DNA from: Roseiarcus sp963823165
GTDB taxonomy: Bacteria > Pseudomonadota > Alphaproteobacteria > Rhizobiales > Beijerinckiaceae
NCBI GenBank assembly: GCA_963823165.1
Contig: CAWGKV010000034.1
Coordinates: forward strand, 273,675-337,674
Length of the DNA: 64,000 nt
Direction: 5' to 3'
Position 1 is the first letter of the stretch; every line of letters begins with the position of its first letter. Under the pieces are notes generated by a model that saw only the letters and a list, made by a program, of their open reading frames with translations, was not told the origin of the DNA and searched no databases. The position numbers and the translations under genes were made by a program. Of the stretch, positions 10,136 through 19,548 are shown one piece after another.

Positions 10136-10352
10136 TAATTGCTGACGCTTCCCGCTCTTGTCGTTCAAGCAATCGAAGATCGTCCCGCCGGACCGACTCC
10201 GCCGCTCAAGACGCCGCTTGGATGCGAGCGCTTCGCGGCGCTCTTTGGGGGACGCTAGCATGATCGAACGGGCCGTGGGAAACCTGGGCCGCCCGCTCTT
10301 GCGCTCGTCACGGCGACCGATTACCCCCATTTTCAATTCGCCGAGGAGCCTC

Positions 10353-11417
10353 ATGCCCGACCGCCGGACGCCGTTGACCTACGCCGGGGCCGGCGTCGAC
10401 ATCGACGTCGGCAATCGACTGGTAAACCGGCTGAAGCCGCTGGCGCGCGCCACTCGCCGACCCGGCGCCGACGCGGAGCTGGGCGGCTTCGGAGGCCTTT
10501 TCGATCTGAAAGCAGCGGGATTCGTCGATCCAATTCTCGTCGCCGCCAACGACGGGGTCGGCACCAAGGTGAAGATCGCGATCGAGAGCGGCATCTACGA
10601 TACGATCGGCGTCGACCTGGTCGCGATGTGCGTCAACGACATCGTCGTACAGGGCGCAGAGCCCCTTCTGTTTCTCGATTATTTCGCCGCCGGCAGGCTC
10701 GACGAGGATGTGGCGGCCGCAGTCGTCAAAGGCGTCGCCGAGGGTTGCGCGCAATCCGGGTGCGCGCTCATCGGAGGCGAGACGGCGGAGATGCCGGGTC
10801 TCTATGCTCCCGGCGACTTCGATCTGGCGGGCTTCGCGGTCGGCGCCGCGGAACGCGGCGCCCTGCTGCCGCGAAGCGGTCTGAAGGCAGGGGACGCCGT
10901 CTTCGGGTTGCCGTCGTCGGGCGTCCACTCCAACGGCTTTTCGCTGGTGCGTCGAATCGTCGAGCGGTCCGGGCTTGACTGGGACGCGCCGGCCCCCTTC
11001 GATTCGATGCTTTCGCTGGCGGCTGCGCTCTTGACCCCGACGCGCATCTATGTCCGTCCGTTGCTCAAAGCGCTTGCTCGCGCTCCAAGCATTCTGGCTC
11101 TCGCCCACATCACGGGCGGAGGATTTCCGGACAATCTGCCGCGTGTCCTCGACGATGGTCTGGCGGTCCAGCTCGATCTCGACGCTTTCGCGCCGCCGCG
11201 CGTCTTTTCGTGGCTCGCCGACACCGGCGGGATCGCCCAGGAGGAGATGCTGCGGACTTTCAACTGCGGGTTCGGCATGGCGGTCTTCGTCTCGCGGGAC
11301 GCCGAGGCGGAGGCACAGGAAGCGCTCGCTCTCGCCGGACTGGCGCCGACCCTGATCGGGCGGATCGTTTCGTCTCTCGGTCCGCGCGTCGTCACGGAAG
11401 GTCGTCTCGCGTTATGA
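10353..11417 (+). CDS. purM: Phosphoribosylformylglycinamidine cyclo-ligase
   Basis: Makes 5-aminoimidazole ribotide from FGAM with ATP in purine synthesis. It has 354 residues, and MPDRRTPLTYAGAGVDIDVGN is the normal start. Family signatures include the phosphate/ATP loop ANDGVGTKVKIA, CVNDIVVQGAEPL, the catalytic region LIGGETAEMPGLY and the GLPSSGVHSNG loop. ATG 10353 has a GAGGAG Shine-Dalgarno; the open frame reaches further upstream but without conserved residues. The stop overlaps the purN start by four bases, so purM and purN are coupled. Confidence 0.96.
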   Translation: MPDRRTPLTYAGAGVDIDVGNRLVNRLKPLARATRRPGADAELGGFGGLFDLKAAGFVDPILVAANDGVGTKVKIAIESGIYDTIGVDLVAMCVNDIVVQGAEPLLFLDYFAAGRLDEDVAAAVVKGVAEGCAQSGCALIGGETAEMPGLYAPGDFDLAGFAVGAAERGALLPRSGLKAGDAVFGLPSSGVHSNGFSLVRRIVERSGLDWDAPAPFDSMLSLAAALLTPTRIYVRPLLKALARAPSILALAHITGGGFPDNLPRVLDDGLAVQLDLDAFAPPRVFSWLADTGGIAQEEMLRTFNCGFGMAVFVSRDAEAEAQEALALAGLAPTLIGRIVSSLGPRVVTEGRLAL

Positions 11418-12001
11418 CCGGGCGGGTCCGTACGGCAATCCTCGTTTCCGGCCGCGGCTCCAACATGAAGGCGCTCATCGCGGCGGCGCGAAGGCCGAAC
11501 TTCCCGGCCGAGATCGCGCTCGTGCTGTCCGACCGCTCCCAGGCGGCCGGGCTGGAGGTCGCGCGCGAGGCGGGGGTCACCGCCGAGGCGGTCGACTTTC
11601 GACGCTTTTCGGGGAAGGCCGCTTTCGAAGCGGAGCTTGACGAGCGCCTCCGGGCGGCTGAGATCGAACTCGTCTGCCTTGCCGGCTTCATGCGCATCTT
11701 GAGCGCCGGCTTCGTCGAACGATGGCAAGGCCGGATTCTCAATATCCACCCGTCTCTGCTGCCGGACCTGCGCGGTCTGCACACCCATGAGCGCGCGCTC
11801 GCCGAGGGGCGAGCCGAACACGGATGCACGGTCCACTACGTCTCGGCCGAACTCGACGGGGGCCCGATCATCGCCATGGCGCGCGTCCCCGTTCTGCCCG
11901 GCGACGATCCCGAAACGCTGGCCGCGCGGGTTCTGGTCGAGGAGCACCGGATCTACCCCCAGGCGCTGCAAACGGCAGCAGAGGCTCTTCGCGTCGGCTA
12001 G
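11414..12001 (+). CDS. purN: Phosphoribosylglycinamide formyltransferase
   Basis: Transfers the formyl group of 10-formyltetrahydrofolate to GAR in purine synthesis. It has 195 residues. The phosphate-binding VSGRGSNMKALI is at the N-terminus. The catalytic Asn-x-His motif is present (RILNIHPSLLPDLRGLHTH), followed by the formyl-group region VHYVSAELDGGPIIAMARV. The ATG lies within the purM stop (ATGA). ppk1 follows after about 60 bases on the same strand and could be co-transcribed. Confidence 0.96.
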   Translation: MTGRVRTAILVSGRGSNMKALIAAARRPNFPAEIALVLSDRSQAAGLEVAREAGVTAEAVDFRRFSGKAAFEAELDERLRAAEIELVCLAGFMRILSAGFVERWQGRILNIHPSLLPDLRGLHTHERALAEGRAEHGCTVHYVSAELDGGPIIAMARVPVLPGDDPETLAARVLVEEHRIYPQALQTAAEALRVG

Positions 12002-12061
12002 GCGCTTGGCGCGGGCCGGAATTTGTTTCAGAATCATCGCCATCGACCAGCGGAGTTTTAC

Positions 12062-14260
12062 GTGGCGCGCGCCCTTGCGAAGAATGATTTTCCCGCCGAG
12101 ACGGCCGAGTTGATTTCGGAGGAAGCGAAGGCGTCGCCGCTGTTGGGCTCGCCGGAGCGTTTCATCAACCGCGAGCTGTCCTGGCTGGAGTTCAACCGGC
12201 GCGTGCTGGAGGAGGCGGCGAACGCGCATCATCCGTTGCTCGAGAGGCTGCGCTTTTTGTCGATCTCGGCCAACAATCTCGACGAATTCTTCATGGTTCG
12301 GGTGGCCGGACTCGTGGGTCAGGTTCTGTCGGGCGTCGTCGAAGTGTCTGACGACGGCCGGACTCCCGCCGAGCAGCTCGAGCGCATCAGTGAGCGGGTT
12401 GCTTCCCTGGTCGCCTCCCAGCAGGAACGGTGGCGCGCTCTGCGTTCCGAACTGATCTCCAGTGGAATCGTCATCCTCGACGTCGCCGACCTCACTCGGC
12501 GGGAACGGGACTGGCTGCAGGAATACTTCCTTCAACACGTCTTCCCGATTCTCACGCCGCTCGCCGTCGATCCCGCGCATCCGTTTCCGTTCATCCCCAA
12601 TCTCGGGTTCACCCTCGCGCTCGAACTCCTCAATCCGCAGGACGGACGAACGATGAGCGCGCTCGTGCGCATTCCCGGCAGCGTCGAGCGCTTCGTGCGG
12701 CTTCCCGAAGGCCCGCTCGGCGTCACGGCGCGCTTCGTCAGTCTCGACCGTCTGATCGTCGCATTCATAGGCCTGCTTTTTCCGGGCTATGAAGTGCTCG
12801 GCGAAGGCGCATTCCGGGTCATCCGCGACAGCGACATCGAGGTCGAGGAAGAGGCGGAAGATCTCGTCCGACTTTACGAAACCGCGCTCAAGCGGCGTCG
12901 CCGCGGTTCGGTCATCCGGCTGGAAATCGAGGCGAGCATGCCGGAGTCGCTGCGGGTCTTCGTGGCCGGCGACGTCGATGTCGTTCCCTCCGGCATCGTG
13001 CTGATCGACGGGATGCTGGCGCTGAACGAATTGTCGCAGCTTGTGGCGATCGATCGGCCGGAACTGAAATTTCCTCCTTACAATCCTCGCTTTCCCGAAC
13101 GGGTCAAGGAGCATGGCGGCGATTGCTTCGCCGCAATCCGGCAGAAGGACCTGGTGGTCCATCATCCTTACGAATCCTTCGACGTGGTCGTCCAGTTCGT
13201 CAGCCAGGCGGCGCGCGATCCGAGCGTGGTGGCGATCAAGCAGACGCTCTATCGCACCTCCGCCGACAGCCCGATCGTTCGGGCCCTGGTCGAGGCCGCG
13301 GAACTCGGAAAATCGGTCACGGCCCTGGTCGAGCTCAAGGCCCGTTTCGACGAGGAGGCGAACATTCGCTGGGCGCGCGACCTCGAGCGCGCCGGAGCGC
13401 AGGTGGTGTACGGATTCATCGAGCTCAAGACCCACGCCAAGCTGTCGATGGTGGTTCGCCGGGAAGCCGGCTCGCTCGTCACCTACTGCCACCTCGGCAC
13501 CGGCAACTACCATCCGGTGACCGCGAAGATCTACACCGACATTTCGCTTTTCACGGCCGACTCCGCGATAGGACGGGATGTCGCCCGGATCTTCAACTTC
13601 GTCACCGGCTACGCCGAACCCGACGGGCTCGAGCAGATGTCCATTTCGCCGATCACCCTGAAGAAGACGCTTCTGCGCAACATCGCCGACGAGATCGATC
13701 ATGCGGCGCTCGGGAAGCCGGCGCAGATCTGGATGAAATGCAACGCGCTCGTCGATCCGGAGATCATCGACGCGCTCTACGCAGCGGGCCGCTCGGGCGT
13801 CAGGATCGAACTGGTCATCCGCGGCATCTGTTGCCTGCGGCCGGGCGTGCCCGGGCTGTCGGACAACATTCGCGTGAAGTCGATCGTCGGCCGGTTCCTC
13901 GAGCATGCGCGCATCTACGCCTTCGGCGCCGGGCATGGACTGCCCCATCCGAAGGCGCGGGTGTTCATCTCCTCCGCTGATCTGATGCAACGCAATCTCG
14001 ACCGGCGCGTCGAGGCGCTCGTGCCCCTGCTCAATCCGACCGTGCACGAACATGTGCTCGACCAGATCATGGAGGCCAATCTGCTCGACAACGAGCAGAG
14101 CTTCCGGATCCTGGCGGACGGCTCGAGCGAACGGATCGCGCCGGCGCCGGGCGAGGAGCCGTTCAATGCCCACAAATATTTCCTGACGAATCCGAGCTTG
14201 TCGGGGCGCGGACATGCGCTGAAAGAATCGTTTCCGATGGCGCTCAGCCGCCGCGCCTGA
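12062..14260 (+). CDS. ppk1: Polyphosphate kinase 1
   Basis: Reversibly polymerises the terminal phosphate of ATP into polyphosphate. It has about 732 residues from GTG 12062, which is preceded by GGAG; an in-frame TTG at 12023 would add 13 non-conserved residues. The N-domain FINRELSWLEFNRRVLEEA and LRFLSISANNLDEFFMVRV are characteristic. The two phospholipase-D-like catalytic domains carry the autophosphorylated histidine in IELKTHAKLS (near residue 460) and the second motif in GTGNYHPVTAKIYTD. ppx follows 42 bases later, giving a synthesis/degradation pair conserved in Hyphomicrobiales. Confidence 0.95.
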   Translation: MARALAKNDFPAETAELISEEAKASPLLGSPERFINRELSWLEFNRRVLEEAANAHHPLLERLRFLSISANNLDEFFMVRVAGLVGQVLSGVVEVSDDGRTPAEQLERISERVASLVASQQERWRALRSELISSGIVILDVADLTRRERDWLQEYFLQHVFPILTPLAVDPAHPFPFIPNLGFTLALELLNPQDGRTMSALVRIPGSVERFVRLPEGPLGVTARFVSLDRLIVAFIGLLFPGYEVLGEGAFRVIRDSDIEVEEEAEDLVRLYETALKRRRRGSVIRLEIEASMPESLRVFVAGDVDVVPSGIVLIDGMLALNELSQLVAIDRPELKFPPYNPRFPERVKEHGGDCFAAIRQKDLVVHHPYESFDVVVQFVSQAARDPSVVAIKQTLYRTSADSPIVRALVEAAELGKSVTALVELKARFDEEANIRWARDLERAGAQVVYGFIELKTHAKLSMVVRREAGSLVTYCHLGTGNYHPVTAKIYTDISLFTADSAIGRDVARIFNFVTGYAEPDGLEQMSISPITLKKTLLRNIADEIDHAALGKPAQIWMKCNALVDPEIIDALYAAGRSGVRIELVIRGICCLRPGVPGLSDNIRVKSIVGRFLEHARIYAFGAGHGLPHPKARVFISSADLMQRNLDRRVEALVPLLNPTVHEHVLDQIMEANLLDNEQSFRILADGSSERIAPAPGEEPFNAHKYFLTNPSLSGRGHALKESFPMALSRRA

Positions 14261-14302
14261 TAGACGACCGGCCGTCGGACGAAGTTCTCCAGCGGTTCAT
14301 CA

Positions 14303-15802
14303 ATGTCGGACAGTCCAGCGCAAGGGCGATTGCCCGTGGCGATCGTCGATATCGGCTCGAATTCGGTTCGGCTGGTCGCATACGAAGCCCATTCCCGCGC
14401 GCCCACCCCGACCTTCAACGAAAAGGCGTTGTGCGGTCTGGGAAGGGGAGTGGCCACGTCCGGCCTCTTGCCCGAAGACGGGGTGGCCAAGGCGCTCGCC
14501 GCGCTGCAGCGGTTCCGCGTTCTCTGCGACACCATGCGGATCGACGAAGTGCGCAGCATCGCCACGGCCGCCGTACGCGACGCGGCGAACGGGCCGCAAT
14601 TCCTTTCGCTGGCTGAACGGGCGATCGGATGCAAGATCGAGTTGCTCAGCGGCCAGCAGGAGGCGCGGCTGTCGGCTCTGGGAGTCGTCAGCTCCATTCA
14701 CGATGCGGACGGAATCGTCGGCGATCTGGGCGGCGGATCGCTCGAATTGACCGAAGTCAAGAACAACGACGCGTTCTCGGGAATGACCCTGCCGCTCGGC
14801 AGTCTGTCGCTGATGGATCTTTCGGAGCGCTCGCCAAAGAAGGCGGCGAAAATCGTCCGCGAAACGCTGTCGAACGTCAAACTGCTGCAATTCCTGCCGG
14901 GCCGCACGTTTTATGCGGTCGGGGGGACCTGGCGAGCGCTCGCGCGCCTGCATATGCGGCAGCGCCAGTATCCGATGAACGTCATGCACAATTACGTGAT
15001 TCCGTCGCGCGACGCGCTCGAGTTCGCTCGGCTCGTCGAACGGGTCGAAGCCGACGCTCTGATGGAGATCGAGTCCGTCCCGTCGGCGCGGCGTCCGCTT
15101 CTCGCCTATGGCGCGGCGGTGCTCGAGGAAATCATCCGTCAGGCCAACCCTAAGGAGATTGTCATCTCCGCGCTCGGGGTGCGGGAAGGCCTGCTTTATT
15201 CGCAGCTTCCGGTGGAGACGCAGGCGGAGGACCCGCTGATCCTCGCCGCCCGTGAATTCAACCGCCGGCGCTCACGCGCCCCGGCCCACGGCGAGGAGCT
15301 CTTCGAGTGGACGAGCCGGCTGTTTGCGACCACTCATCTCGAGGAAGACGAGGACGACCGACGTTTGCGTCACGCCGCCTGCCTCCTGTCCGATATTTCC
15401 TGGCGCGCCCATCCCGACTACCGGGGGACGCAAGCTTACGATCTCGTCGCCAACGCCGCATTCGTCGCGGTCGACCATCCGTCCCGCGCCTTTCTCGCGC
15501 TCTCCGCCGCCTATCGCCATCTGTCGAACGAGGACTTCGTCACCCCGCAGTCGCGTTCGCTCGTGAGCGCTCGCCAACTCGACCGGGCGCGCATCATCGG
15601 CGCGGCGATGCGGGTCGCCTACAACATCTCCGCCGCCATGCCGGGCGTTTTGCCCCGCGCGCCGATGATTTTGGACAAGGGTCATGTGGTGCTGACCCTG
15701 CCGGCCGAACTGGCGCCGTTGAGCAGCGAACGCCTGCAATCCCGAATGCGGCAGTTCGCCCGGCTGATCGGAAGCGACCCCGAGATCCGGGCTGCTTCAT
15801 GA
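14303..15802 (+). CDS. ppx: Exopolyphosphatase (Ppx/GppA family)
   Basis: A 499-residue member of the ASKHA phosphatase fold that removes phosphate from polyphosphate ends or from pppGpp. N-terminal phosphate-binding loop IVDIGSNSVRLV, second glycine-rich loop IVGDLGGGSLELTEV near residue 145, and a C-terminal helical HD-like extension (about 300-499), as in bacterial Ppx. Next to ppk1 it is most likely an exopolyphosphatase; guanosine pentaphosphatase activity cannot be excluded. In many relatives rnd follows ppx; here the SUF operon follows. Confidence 0.92.
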   Translation: MSDSPAQGRLPVAIVDIGSNSVRLVAYEAHSRAPTPTFNEKALCGLGRGVATSGLLPEDGVAKALAALQRFRVLCDTMRIDEVRSIATAAVRDAANGPQFLSLAERAIGCKIELLSGQQEARLSALGVVSSIHDADGIVGDLGGGSLELTEVKNNDAFSGMTLPLGSLSLMDLSERSPKKAAKIVRETLSNVKLLQFLPGRTFYAVGGTWRALARLHMRQRQYPMNVMHNYVIPSRDALEFARLVERVEADALMEIESVPSARRPLLAYGAAVLEEIIRQANPKEIVISALGVREGLLYSQLPVETQAEDPLILAAREFNRRRSRAPAHGEELFEWTSRLFATTHLEEDEDDRRLRHAACLLSDISWRAHPDYRGTQAYDLVANAAFVAVDHPSRAFLALSAAYRHLSNEDFVTPQSRSLVSARQLDRARIIGAAMRVAYNISAAMPGVLPRAPMILDKGHVVLTLPAELAPLSSERLQSRMRQFARLIGSDPEIRAAS

Positions 15803-15877
15803 GCGCGCCATTGATGTGATTTAGAAATGGGCCGGGTGCTGCCCGTACGCCAACGGTCATTTGCAAAAGGCCCGCAA

Positions 15878-15899
15878 AGGCCCCATATTCGGGGGGCCT
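15878..15899 (+). terminator. Possible terminator hairpin between ppx and sufB
   Basis: A 7-bp inverted repeat AGGCCCC/GGGGCCT with an 8-base loop is followed by a weak GTTTG rather than a T-run. It sits 75 bases after the ppx stop and 70 before sufB. It could end ppx transcription or lie in the sufB leader. No binding site for an iron or cluster-sensing regulator is recognised here. Confidence 0.35.
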
Positions 15900-15967
15900 G
15901 TTTGACGCCATCGGACGGGCGTTATCAGACCCCCACCGGCGGTCCTTGAAACCGCCAAGGCGAGGAG

Positions 15968-17446
15968 ATGTCGAATATGGCGGCTGTCCAGGAGACGGTC
16001 GAGCGCGTTCGTTCGATCGATGTCGAGGCGTATAAATACGGCTTTGTCAGTCCGATCGAATCGGATGTGGCGCCGAAAGGCCTCGACGAAGACATCATCA
16101 AATTCATTTCTGCGAAAAAGCAGGAGCCGGAGTGGCTGCTCGCCTGGCGGCTCGAGGCCTACCGCCGCTGGCTGACGATGGAAGAGCCGCGCTGGGCGCG
16201 CGTCGAGTATCCGCCGATCGATTTCCAGGCGATCCACTATTTCTCCGCGCCGAGGACGGGGCCTTCGCCGAAGTCTCTCGACGAAGTCGATCCGGAGTTG
16301 CTCCGGACGTATGCGAAACTTGGCATTCCCCTCGTTGAGCAGGAGATTCTCGCCGGCGTCGAGAAGCCGAGGGTGGCGGTCGACGCGGTGTTCGATTCGG
16401 TGTCGGTCGCCACGACCTTCAAGGCCGAACTCGCCAAGGCGGGCGTGATCTTCAGCTCGTTCTCCGAGGCGGTCCGCAATCACCCCGATCTGGTGCGCCG
16501 CTATCTGGGGACGGTCGTTCCGGCCACAGACAACTTTTATGCGACGCTCAATTCGGCGGTCTTTTCCGACGGCTCGTTCGTCTACGTCCCGCCGGGCGTG
16601 CGCTGCCCGATGGAGCTCTCGACCTACTTCCGCATCAACGAAAAGAACACCGGTCAGTTCGAGCGCACGCTGATCATCGCCGACAAGGGCGCATACGTCA
16701 GCTATCTCGAAGGCTGCACGGCGCCGAAGCGCGACGAAAACCAGCTGCACGCCGCGGTCGTCGAACTCGTGGCGCTCGAGGACGCCGAGATCAAGTACTC
16801 GACGGTGCAGAACTGGTACCCGGGCGATTCGGAAGGCCGGGGCGGCATCTACAATTTTGTCACCAAGCGCGGCGACTGCCGCGGCGCGCGGTCGAAAATC
16901 TCGTGGACGCAGGTCGAAACCGGCTCCGCCATCACCTGGAAATACCCGTCCTGCATCCTGCGGGGCGAGGCGTCGCGAGGCGAGTTCTATTCGATCGCCA
17001 TCTCCAACGGCCATCAGCAGGTCGACAGCGGCACGAAGATGATCCACCTCGGCCGCAATACGACGAGCCGCATCATCTCGAAGGGCGTTTCGGCCGGAAA
17101 GTCGCAGAACACCTACCGGGGCCAGGTTTCGGCGCATCGTCTGGCCACCGGCGCGCGGAACTTCACCAACTGCGATTCGCTTCTGATCGGACACGAATGC
17201 GGCGCTCATACGGTGCCGTACATCGAGGCGAAGAACGCGTCGGCGGTGATCGAGCACGAGGCGACGACCTCGAAAGTGTCGGAGGACCAGCTCTTCTATT
17301 GCCTGCAGCGCGGGTTGTCGGCCGAGGAGGCGACGGCGCTGATCGTCAACGGCTTCGTCCGCGACGTCCTGCAGCAGCTGCCGATGGAGTTCGCGGTCGA
17401 GGCCCAGAAGCTGATCGCGATCAGCCTCGAGGGCAGCGTCGGGTGA
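15968..17446 (+). CDS. sufB: Fe-S cluster assembly scaffold SufB
   Basis: Scaffold subunit of the SufBC2D complex on which Fe-S clusters are built. The 492-residue protein starts MSNMAAVQETVERVRSID after an AGGCGAGGAG leader with a good Shine-Dalgarno. Core SUF_FBD beta-helix features are visible: PGVRCPMELSTYFRIN, YLEGCTAP with the invariant cysteine, the SKGVSAGKSQNTYRG stretch, and NCDSLLIGHECGAHTVPYIE with conserved Cys and His for cluster nucleation. It is the first gene of sufB-C-D-S-T. No iscR or sufR regulator precedes it. Confidence 0.96.
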   Translation: MSNMAAVQETVERVRSIDVEAYKYGFVSPIESDVAPKGLDEDIIKFISAKKQEPEWLLAWRLEAYRRWLTMEEPRWARVEYPPIDFQAIHYFSAPRTGPSPKSLDEVDPELLRTYAKLGIPLVEQEILAGVEKPRVAVDAVFDSVSVATTFKAELAKAGVIFSSFSEAVRNHPDLVRRYLGTVVPATDNFYATLNSAVFSDGSFVYVPPGVRCPMELSTYFRINEKNTGQFERTLIIADKGAYVSYLEGCTAPKRDENQLHAAVVELVALEDAEIKYSTVQNWYPGDSEGRGGIYNFVTKRGDCRGARSKISWTQVETGSAITWKYPSCILRGEASRGEFYSIAISNGHQQVDSGTKMIHLGRNTTSRIISKGVSAGKSQNTYRGQVSAHRLATGARNFTNCDSLLIGHECGAHTVPYIEAKNASAVIEHEATTSKVSEDQLFYCLQRGLSAEEATALIVNGFVRDVLQQLPMEFAVEAQKLIAISLEGSVG

Positions 17447-17512
17447 CCTTTCGTCATCCCGGTCCATTGGAACGACAATAAGATCTGACGAAAAAATATG
17501 GGGCGCGTCGCG

Positions 17513-18262
17513 ATGCTTGAAGTCAAAGATCTCAGCGTTTCGGTCCAAGCCAGGCCGATCCTCGCCGGGCTGAACCTCACGGTCAGCGCCGGGGAAGTCG
17601 CCGCCATTATGGGCCCGAACGGCTCCGGCAAGTCGACGCTGTCATACGTCATCGCCGGCAAGCCTGGCTATGAGGTCACCTCGGGCGAGGTGTTGCTCGA
17701 CGGCGAGAACCTCCTTGAATCGGAACCGGATGAACGCGCCCAAAAAGGGGTTTTTCTCGCCTTTCAGTATCCGATCGAGATCCCCGGCGTGGCGACGATG
17801 ACGTTCCTGAAGGCCGCGCTGAACGCCCAGCGTCGGTCGCGCGGCGAAGGTGATCTGACCACGCCCGAATTCATGCGTCGGGTGCGCGAAGCGTCGAAGG
17901 CGCTGAAGATCGACATGGAGATGCTTCGCCGGCCGCTCAACGTCGGGTTTTCCGGCGGCGAGAAGAAGCGGCTCGAGATCCTGCAGATGACGCTGCTTCA
18001 GCCGCGGCTCGCCGTGATGGACGAGACGGATTCCGGGCTCGACATTGACGCCTTGAGGGTCGTCGCCGACGGCGTGAACGCCTTGCGCGACCCGAACCGA
18101 GGTTTTCTCGTGATCACCCACTATCAAAGGCTTCTCGACCACATCAGGCCGGACTCTGTGCACGTGATGGCGAACGGCCGCATCGTGGCCAGCGGAGGGC
18201 CCGAGCTCGCGGTCGAGCTCGAGCACAGCGGTTACGGCGCCTACGCGGACGAGGCCGTGTGA
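17513..18262 (+). CDS. sufC: Fe-S cluster assembly ATPase SufC
   Basis: ABC-type ATPase of the SufBC2D complex. About 249 residues starting MLEVKDLSVSVQARPIL; Walker A MGPNGSGKSTL near residue 35, the ABC signature FSGGEKKRLEIL, Walker B LAVMDETDSGLD, and the switch histidine in VITHYQRLL. An ATG 15 bases upstream (17498) would add MGRVA; the downstream ATG gives the usual family start, and neither has a strong Shine-Dalgarno. One base separates its stop from the sufD ATG. Confidence 0.95.
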   Translation: MLEVKDLSVSVQARPILAGLNLTVSAGEVAAIMGPNGSGKSTLSYVIAGKPGYEVTSGEVLLDGENLLESEPDERAQKGVFLAFQYPIEIPGVATMTFLKAALNAQRRSRGEGDLTTPEFMRRVREASKALKIDMEMLRRPLNVGFSGGEKKRLEILQMTLLQPRLAVMDETDSGLDIDALRVVADGVNALRDPNRGFLVITHYQRLLDHIRPDSVHVMANGRIVASGGPELAVELEHSGYGAYADEAV

Positions 18263-18263
18263 A

Positions 18264-19548
18264 ATGACAGCCCACGCCGTTCCTCGCTCGACCGCCGAGT
18301 CGACCCTGGTCCGCCAGTTCGAGGCGCAAAGCGGGCTCACGCGGTCGCCCGAGCGGGCCGCTGCCTTCAAACGCTTCGCCGATCGCGGCCTGCCGACGCG
18401 GCGCGTCGAATCCTGGCACTACACGGACCTGCGGGCGGCCATTGCCGACGCGGCGCCGCTCGCGCCCGACCCCGATCGGGCCGCCATCGAGGTTGCGGCC
18501 CATGCGTTGGCCGGACGCAGGAAGCTCGGAGCCGCTCGTCTGGTTCTGCTCAATGGCCGCTTCGTCGAAGAGCTGAGCGACCCGCTGCCGGCCGGCGCCC
18601 GGGTCGCTTCCCGAGACAGCCAGGCGCCGGTCGTGGACGATCCGATGGTTTCGCTGGCCGAGGCGATGAGCGCCCCCGGCTGCGTCCTCGAGGCGCTGGC
18701 AGGCGCGAAGATCGACGAACCGGTCGAGATCCTCCACATGGTGAGCGGGCAGGGCGCGCTTTCGCTCTATTCGCGCTTGCAGATCGTCGTCGGCGCGGGG
18801 GCCCGCGCCTCCTTCGTCGAGACCTTCTCGGGCGCCGGCTCGACCGTGCAGCGGCACGCCTTGACGGCCCTGACGCTCGGCCCGGGCGCGACGGTGAAGC
18901 ATGCGGTCGTCATCCAGGATCGCCCCGAACTGCATCTCGAGAGCCAGATCGTCGACATCGAGGCGGGGGCCGAACTCAACGCTTTCGCCCTGGTTTCGGG
19001 AGGAACGCTCTCCCGACGCCAGTTGTTCGTGAGAATGCCCGGCGAAAAGGCGAAGGTCGTGCTCGGCGGACTGGCGCTTCTGGATGGCTCTCGGCGGGCC
19101 GACACGACCCTGCAGGTGGTCCATTCGGCGCCGGGAGGCGTGAGCCGCGAGTTCTATCGGGCGATCGTCGACGACGAGGCGATCGGCACGTTCCAAGGGA
19201 AGGTCGTCGTCGCCAACGGCGCCCAGAAGACCGACGGCGCGATGAAATCGCAAGCCGTCCTGCTGTCAGCGCACGCCCAGATGAACGCCAAGCCCGAACT
19301 CGAGATTTTCGCCGACGACGTCGTCTGCGGGCATGGCGCGACGGTCGGATCGCTCGATCCGGAGCAGGTCTTCTATCTCGAGGACTCGCGGCGTTCCGAA
19401 AGACGAAGCGGAAGCTATGCTGCTCGAGGCGTTTGGAGGCGAAGCCATTGAGCGGGTCGACGACGACGCGCTCGCCGAGCTTTTGCGCGCCGCGTTTCGC
19501 GCCTGGCTCGACTCGAGAGGCCGCGCGCCGGCGGAGGCCAGCATATGA
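18264..19548 (+). CDS. sufD: Fe-S cluster assembly protein SufD (apparent frameshift near C-terminus)
   Basis: Third subunit of SufBC2D, needed for iron acquisition during assembly. The first frame gives a normal SufD up to CGHGATVGSLDPEQVFYL and then diverges into nonsense ending at 19451. The proper C-terminus (RTRGVPKDEAEAMLLEAF...) continues in the next frame and ends at 19548, overlapping the sufS start. Removing the single G at about 19380 restores FYLRTRGVP exactly. The conserved tail beyond the break and the intact stop/start overlap with sufS argue for a sequence error or a very recent lesion. Translated as written, the protein would lose about 50 C-terminal residues. Confidence 0.85.

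Noticed and set aside
11048..14215. A 1055-codon open frame antisense to purM, purN and ppk1
   Set aside because: It is a high-GC shadow of well-conserved genes on the other strand, has no family motifs and spans three real genes.
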